This document shows positions 60,219-64,000 of a stretch of 64,000 nucleotides of DNA, piece by piece. Origin of the DNA: Pyrobaculum sp. WP30. GTDB lineage: Archaea > Thermoproteota > Thermoprotei > Thermoproteales > Thermoproteaceae. A model generated the notes under the pieces. It did not search any database, was not told the origin of the DNA, and saw only the letters and a list, made by a program, of their open reading frames with translations. The position numbers were made by a program, and so were the translations under genes. Positions within the stretch are counted from its first letter, which is position 1, and each line of letters begins with the position of its first letter. The stretch covers positions 1,541,704 to 1,605,703 of the forward strand of contig CP012158.1 of the NCBI GenBank assembly GCA_001189275.1, read 5' to 3'.

Positions 60219-60331
60219 TGGGGCCGCCGGGATTTGAATTCCCGGGGTTTTTCCCCTCCCGGGATCACCGGCGCACCGGCAACGGGGTTTGTCCCCAGGC
60301 CGGCATCCTAGCCAGGCTAGACTACGGCCCC
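60219..60331 (-). tRNA. tRNA-Pro(GGG) with two 19-base introns
   Basis: Acceptor GGGGCCG/CGGCCCC, anticodon stem CCGGC/GCCGG, loop CTGGGG-C (anticodon GGG), T-stem CCGGG/CCCGG, A73, no encoded CCA. One intron (about 60274-60292) lies at the canonical place after position 37. A second (60239-60257, AGGGGAAAAACCCCGGGAA) lies between position 53 and TTCAAAT. The mature length is 75. TATA-like TTTTTAAAG is ~25 bases upstream. Confidence 0.92.
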
Positions 60332-60495
60332 TTCGGCGCAGATAAACACTCATCGCTTTAAAAATTTTTCCCACCCACAGGGCCCAACCCGGCGCCGTAC
60401 TAGAGAAAGTCCTCGCGACGAAAGCCACCTCTATTAAGCCTTTAGAATGGTCTAAATGAAACCTATCCAATATACTTCGACAAGGGAAGCCTATA

Positions 60496-60538
60496 AGCCC
60501 CGGCCGGGATTCGAACCCGGGACCTACGGATTACCGGT
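60496..60538 (-). tRNA. tRNA-Thr(GGT), 3' half of a split gene
   Basis: Reverse strand, positions 31-73: A31, loop CCGGTAA (anticodon GGT; position 33 is C rather than the usual U), stem TCCGT, variable AGGTC, T-arm CCGGG-TTCGAAT-CCCGG, acceptor CCGGGGC, U73 and no CCA. A TATA box CTTAAAAA (60581-60588) lies ~25 bases before CTCCGCGGACCGC (from 60560), the leader complementary to the tail of the 5' half. The leader ends GTCG-AG|A, a perfect 4-base central helix plus bulge. Confidence 0.83.
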
Positions 60539-60560
60539 CTCGACGCAGCGGTCCGCGGAG

Positions 60561-61260
60561 TGTATCATTATTTTTGCGTGTTTTTAAGTTTTTTCGTTGA
60601 GTGTTTTGGTGGTGTTGGGGTCTTGTGTGAGTCTTTGGAGCAGTTGACGTGTTAACTAGGCGTCTTCCCTCCTCGGTTGTTTTTATGTGGTCTCTCCACT
60701 GTTCATACTCCTCTCCTAGTTTGAGATCGCCAAGGTTATGCGCAGATTCCCGTGGATGGTGGAGGTGGCGAGGCAGAGGCCGATGAGCATCCTCCACCCG
60801 TATACAGTGCAGGTTTACGTGGCGGCGGACGGGTCGGAGGCGTGTCTCTCCCTCACCCCGCCCAAGGCTTTCTGCGCCCAAAACGGCGTAGCGAGGGAGG
60901 TGCGGCTTGAGCTGGTCTTCAGCAGGTACGAAGTATACGAAGACAAGATTAGAGAGGTGTACCGCCCCAAGGGCCTGCCGGCCTACGCCACTGCGGCGAG
61001 AGAATACGTAAGACTGTTCTAGCCCCTTTAAGTTGCTTGTGTTGTTTTTGCGTCTCGTGCAGAGCCCAGCTCTAGTGTAAATAATGTAAGTTTCTTTCTC
61101 CGCTGGCTTGAGGCGCTTCTCTGTCGGCGTTTTACATATTTTATGGCTTAAGCTGGATGGGCATGAGAATAGAGGAGAGGTAATACTATACAAGCTCAAG
61201 GGACTACCATATCCACAGCGGCGAAGGAATGTAAGAAAAGATGGGATGTGCGAATATAAT
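60561..61260. mobile_element. tRNA-splitting insert, copy C (about 0.7 kb)
   Basis: It separates the tRNA-Thr halves and matches inserts A and B, including GTTGAGTGTTTTGG, GAGTCTTTGGAGCAGTTGA, the reverse-strand EEYEQWRDHIKTTEEGRRLV (frameshifted after LV), a PaREP2a-like frame and the GGCGTTTTACATATTTTATG block. It holds the best preserved PaREP2a frame of the three inserts. Confidence 0.7.
60738..61022 (+). CDS. PaREP2a-like C-terminal domain inside tRNA-Thr
   Basis: A 94-residue open frame (MRRFPWMVEVARQRPMSILH, VAADGSEACLSLTPPKAFC, DKIREVYRPKGLPAYATAAR, ending YVRLF), identical in layout to the C-terminal part of the full copy at 53.3 kb. Upstream sequence EIAKV runs directly into a TAG. 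It lies antisense to the tRNA and has no obvious promoter. It may be a remnant or a shortened functional form. Confidence 0.55.
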   Translation: MRRFPWMVEVARQRPMSILHPYTVQVYVAADGSEACLSLTPPKAFCAQNGVAREVRLELVFSRYEVYEDKIREVYRPKGLPAYATAAREYVRLF

Positions 61261-61287
61261 AAAAACGGTCCTCCGCGGACCGCTCCT

Positions 61288-61318
61288 CCGTCGCTCCACC
61301 AGGCTGAGCTACCGGGGC
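61288..61318 (-). tRNA. tRNA-Thr(GGT), 5' half of a split gene
   Basis: Reverse strand, positions 1-30: GCCCCGG, TA, D-arm GCTC-AGCCTGGTG-GAGC, G26 and ACGG. It continues A|GGAGCGG, tail TCCGCGGAGGACCG and five Ts (61261-61265). CGAC (C25-C28) pairs perfectly with GTCG of the 3' half leader; GG|A is the 5' bulge. The tail GCGGTCCGCGGAG pairs over 13 bases without a bulge. A TATA box ATTTAAAAC (about 61342-61350) lies ~25-30 bases upstream. Confidence 0.83.
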
Positions 61319-61442
61319 TTTGGGGTATTGTTACGTGGCTGTTTTAAATTTTTTGGGAATTTCGTATGCGTCGTGAGTAGTGCCGGGTTCTGGGGATCCG
61401 GTTGGACGGCTGTTCCGGCTCGGCGGCGAGGATGTCGATGTG

Positions 61443-62045
61443 TTATGTTAGGGCGAGAATTCTGTGGTATGCGGTGTCCCAGCCTTTTCTTGTTGTTTTT
61501 AGGTATGCCTCGTCGAGGTTGATGCTGTCTACTATGTCGGCGACGTATGTTATGACCCATTTTGCGAGTTCTAGTTTTTTGGCCGGCGGCAAGTCGTGCC
61601 ATAGGTCCGCCGCCGTCTCGAGGGGGTTGGGTGGGTATGTGCCGCATATTACTGCGTCTTTGTGTGGCGGCGGCGTGCCGAAGACGAGTGCGGGGGCTGG
61701 CGGCTGTTGTGGAGGTTGTTGAAACAGCGTGTCCCACTCCTTGAGGTCTATTTTGCCGTAGGCGCGGGCTTTTATGACCAGCGCCGCCAGCCTCACGGCT
61801 GCTGTCTCTCTGCGTTTTAGGTCTTCTGCGGTTTCGTAGCACCGCCAGTTGGCCTCTACTTCGTGGTAGAGCGCGAGGAGGGGCTCTAGGTACTTCTCCA
61901 GGGGGCCTAAGTCCACCGGCTGGCCTCGGCAAAGTTCGCGGGGGAGGGGGAGCCAGAAGTGGGGGAGCCGTGGGGCTACTGCCTCTAGGAGGTCGACGCA
62001 AGCCTCGACGCCGCCTCTGGTTAGGGAGGTGGTTGCGTAAAACAT
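61443..62045 (-). CDS. Protein of unknown function
   Basis: A 200-residue, mostly helical protein (LEKYLEPLLALYHEVEANWR, ETAAVRLAALVIKARAYG, LELAKWVITYVADIVDSINL) with a Pro/Gln-rich linker in the middle (QQPPQQPPAPALVFG). No domain recognised. It lies 12 bases after the small gene at 62058, same strand, likely cotranscribed. Confidence 0.65.
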   Translation of the reverse strand: MFYATTSLTRGGVEACVDLLEAVAPRLPHFWLPLPRELCRGQPVDLGPLEKYLEPLLALYHEVEANWRCYETAEDLKRRETAAVRLAALVIKARAYGKIDLKEWDTLFQQPPQQPPAPALVFGTPPPHKDAVICGTYPPNPLETAADLWHDLPPAKKLELAKWVITYVADIVDSINLDEAYLKTTRKGWDTAYHRILALT

Positions 62046-62057
62046 ATGCGGGGGTGT

Positions 62058-62375
62058 CTAGCAGGTGGGCTTCTCGGCGCATGGGTGTTCGGCGCAGAGG
62101 GGGTGGCCCCGCGGCGCTATCACCACCACCTTCTCTGGGGGGAGGTGGGGGAGGAGGTCTGCGAAGTCTGGGTAGACGTATATCTTCTCGGCGGCGTCTA
62201 GCAGAAGCAGGGCGTGGGTCTTTTTCTCTACGTGTGCCTGGACGCCGCCGTCTACCTCCTGGGGGTCTACTTGGCTGTAGTGGTCTATGTGGACGGCGCC
62301 GCAGTTTTTGGCGTGTGTTAGTCCTTCTTGTCCTCCGCCTAGTATGAAGAGGGTCGGCACCCGGTTCGTCGTCAC
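62058..62375 (-). CDS. Small protein of unknown function
   Basis: A 105-residue protein: TLFILGGGQEGLTHAKNCGA, IDHYSQVDPQEVDGGVQAHV, HALLLLDAAEKIYVYPDFAD, and a Cys-containing end CAEHPCAEKPTC. It has a Rossmann-like alternating pattern with an early GGG. No family recognised. It is upstream partner of the 200-residue gene. Confidence 0.6.
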   Translation of the reverse strand: MTTNRVPTLFILGGGQEGLTHAKNCGAVHIDHYSQVDPQEVDGGVQAHVEKKTHALLLLDAAEKIYVYPDFADLLPHLPPEKVVVIAPRGHPLCAEHPCAEKPTC

Positions 62376-62397
62376 CTATCTGCGCTGCGAGTCGTCA

Positions 62398-62778
62398 TCA
62401 ACCCCTTACCGCTATTACTGCAATTTCTATTAAAACATCTCTTGGCAGTCTGGCGGCTTGGACTGTGACGCGGGCGGGGGGCTTCTCCTTGAAGTATTGG
62501 GCGTAGACTTCGTTGTATTCTGGGAACATGTTCATGTCGGCGAGGAAGACGAAGGCCATCGTCACGTCGTTAAGCGTGTAGCCGGCCGCCTCCAGCACAG
62601 CCTTTATGTTTTCGAGGACTTGCCGGGTCTGTTCCTTTATGCCGCCTTTTACCACCTCTCCGGTTTTGGGGTCTATCGGTATTTGGCCTGACACGAAGAG
62701 CATGTTGCCAGCCTTTACGGCTTGTGAATATGGACCTATGGGTTTGGGCGCCGCCTCTGTGTATATGACCTCCTTCAC
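62398..62778 (-). CDS. RidA family (YjgF/UK114) deaminase
   Basis: A 126-residue protein with the RidA signature ([56 protein letters not shown]). It hydrolyses reactive enamine/imine intermediates to ammonia and keto acids. GTG 62778 fits the family length and lies ~25 bases after GTTTATTACC. Confidence 0.94.
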   Translation of the reverse strand: MKEVIYTEAAPKPIGPYSQAVKAGNMLFVSGQIPIDPKTGEVVKGGIKEQTRQVLENIKAVLEAAGYTLNDVTMAFVFLADMNMFPEYNEVYAQYFKEKPPARVTVQAARLPRDVLIEIAVIAVRG

Positions 62779-62846
62779 GGCTGGGTGTGTGTGGGCGGTA
62801 ATAAACATTACGCTAAAGTATTAAACATGGAGACGGTAGTAGTTGT

Positions 62847-63458
62847 ATGTTGCCCGATGTGGTCAAGGTGCCTAGGGTGACGGTTGTGGATAGGGTTTCG
62901 CTTCCCGCCAAGGCAAGCGCCGTGGTTGTGGTGGATATGCAGAACGACTTCGCGCATCCTGACGGTAAGCTCTTCGGCCAGGCGTCTCGGGAGATCATCC
63001 CCCGAATAGCGGCGCTTTTGGAGAGGGCGCGGGGGAGGGGGGTGCGGGTTATATATACCAAGGATACGCACTACCCCGACGACCCTGTGGAGTTCCCCAT
63101 ATGGGGGCCCCACGTGGTTAAGGGTTCGTGGGGTTGGGAGATTGTGGATGAGCTTAAGCCGAGGGAGGGGGATGTCGTGGTGGAGAAGATGAGGTACGAC
63201 GCCTTTTTCGGCACGCCGCTTGACCACATCCTTCGTATGTACGGCGTGAAGCACCTGGTCGTGACGGGCACCGTGGCGAACATCTGCGTCCTCCACACGG
63301 TGGCCAGCGCGAGGCTTAGGCTTTACGACGTCGTCGTGCCCATAGACGCCATAGCGGCTTTAAACGAGTTCGACTACGCCGCCGCGCTTAGGCAGATGGA
63401 CTTCCTCTACAGGGTCACCCTGACGAAGACAGAGGGCGTCGAGTTCGCGAGTATATAA
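62847..63458 (+). CDS. Isochorismatase-family hydrolase (nicotinamidase-like)
   Basis: A 203-residue cysteine hydrolase: catalytic Asp in VVVVDMQNDFAHPDG, Lys in VEKMRYDAFFGTPLD, and Cys in VTGTVANICVLHTV. The metal-binding Asp-x-His of nicotinamidases may be in KDTHYPDDP. Nicotinamide deamidation for NAD salvage is likely. TATA GTATTAAAC ~25 bases upstream. Confidence 0.9.
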   Translation: MLPDVVKVPRVTVVDRVSLPAKASAVVVVDMQNDFAHPDGKLFGQASREIIPRIAALLERARGRGVRVIYTKDTHYPDDPVEFPIWGPHVVKGSWGWEIVDELKPREGDVVVEKMRYDAFFGTPLDHILRMYGVKHLVVTGTVANICVLHTVASARLRLYDVVVPIDAIAALNEFDYAAALRQMDFLYRVTLTKTEGVEFASI

Positions 63459-63479
63459 AAGTCCCCTCCTTTTTCCTCC

Positions 63480-64000
63480 GTGTCAGACGTCGAGCTGGCT
63501 CTTGTGTTGGGCGCGTGGGTTTTGTTCGTCGCCGTGGTCCTCACCCGGTGGACCTACGGGCCGCTTTCGCGGCGGTTCGGCCACATGCGGGCTGTTTACT
63601 TCAACCGTAAGATAATCCACGTGCTGGCGGGCGGCGTCGTCGCGGTTTTGGTGCCTTTCTTCAGTAGCTGGGTGGTGCCCACCGCGGCGGCGCTTGCCAT
63701 AGCTCTATTTCTGTATGTTCCGCATAAGACGGGGCGTCTCCTGTGGTGGTTTCAGGACCCCGGCAACATGTACGAGGTGTCTTTCGCGGTTATGTGGGCC
63801 CTGGTGGTGGCGCTGAGCTGGGGCGTCTTAGGCGACTGGCGGCTCGGCGTTGTGCCCGCGTTGTTTATGGCGGTGGGGGACTCGGCCACGGGGGTTGTGA
63901 GGAATCTTTTGTTTAAGCGGCGGACCAAGCACTGGGCTGGCAACATTGCCATGGCCGCGGTTTCTGTCCCCATAGGCTGGTACTACCTGGGCGTCGTGGG
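63480..64000 (+). CDS. Dolichol/phytol kinase-like membrane protein (partial)
   Basis: From GTG 63480 the frame runs past the right edge (173 residues visible). It has about five membrane helices, an early NRKIIHVLAGG (typical of the SEC59/VTE5-like group), and the CTP-binding-like GDSATGVVRN...KHWAGNIAM. Such enzymes phosphorylate polyprenols with CTP, fitting the presence of AglB. TATA box AGTATATAAAAG ~27 bases upstream. Confidence 0.85.
   Translation, partial: MSDVELALVLGAWVLFVAVVLTRWTYGPLSRRFGHMRAVYFNRKIIHVLAGGVVAVLVPFFSSWVVPTAAALAIALFLYVPHKTGRLLWWFQDPGNMYEVSFAVMWALVVALSWGVLGDWRLGVVPALFMAVGDSATGVVRNLLFKRRTKHWAGNIAMAAVSVPIGWYYLGVV

Noticed and set aside
1-64000. CRISPR array
   Set aside because: No set of regularly spaced 24-37 base repeats was seen anywhere; the multicopy repeats found are PaREP2 genes, tRNA inserts and single duplicated tracts.

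Overview
This window comes from a hyperthermophilic crenarchaeon of the order Thermoproteales, very probably Pyrobaculum or a close relative. The evidence is: most genes are leaderless with a TATA box about 25 bases before the start codon; start codons are often GTG or TTG; tRNA genes carry short introns at non-canonical places; there is a CC1-type chromatin protein; and the window holds PaREP2-type repeat proteins, known mainly from Pyrobaculum. The base composition is GC-rich.

Layout. 1-1.7 kb: nucleoside-type ABC transporter (ATPase, BMP binding protein). 1.7-3.1 kb: two broken genes back to back. 3.1-9.8 kb: a Zn-ribbon regulator, L40e, a large P-loop ATPase, a Ras/Arf-like small GTPase, an MscS-type channel, a nuclease-like protein, and ADP-forming acyl-CoA synthetase (acdAB). 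9.8-13.6 kb: surface protein, small membrane protein and FtsX-like permease. 13.6-14.6 kb: split tRNA-Trp. 14.8-19.6 kb: TSUP transporter, RadA, ParA-like ATPase, acetyltransferase, aldo/keto reductase. 19.6-20.7 kb: split tRNA-Arg, then tRNA-Gly. 20.8-26.7 kb: CC1, metallo-beta-lactamase protein, PiT-like transporter with PhoU-like partner, radical SAM protein, S11, THUMP protein. 27-38 kb: a rearranged accessory region with PaREP2 genes, an exact inverted copy of part of an ATPase gene, a 30-bp direct repeat and two FHA-domain genes that share a near-identical tract. 38.9-53.1 kb: dense housekeeping block (MoeA, Elf1, GGGP synthase, L39e, PDCD5, S19e, TFS, PCNA, PriS, GINS, L44e, S27e, aIF2-alpha, Nop10, AglB, DHH protein, GlmS). 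53.2-55.6 kb: second PaREP2 island. 55.6-64 kb: sugar nucleotidyltransferase, tRNA-Gln, TrmO, nitrilase, SQR-like flavoprotein, tRNA-Pro, split tRNA-Thr, RidA, isochorismatase family protein, lipid-kinase-like protein.

The most striking system is a set of three tRNA genes (Trp-CCA, Arg-CCG, Thr-GGT), each cut into a 5' half and a 3' half by related 0.7-0.9 kb inserts at the same place, between tRNA positions 30 and 31. In every case the 5' half runs into a GC-rich tail and a T-tract. The 3' half has its own TATA box (CTTAAAAA) about 25 bases before a GC-rich leader complementary to that tail. The paired tail and leader form a bulge-helix-bulge that would give exact mature tRNAs. The inserts carry remnants of a PaREP2a-like gene on the opposite strand and a conserved short ORF. 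This looks like a mobile element that turns an intron-containing tRNA gene into two transcription units joined by trans-splicing. A giant cis-intron is the alternative. The large PaREP2b protein in the window shows a LAGLIDADG-like motif, so a homing-type mechanism is conceivable.
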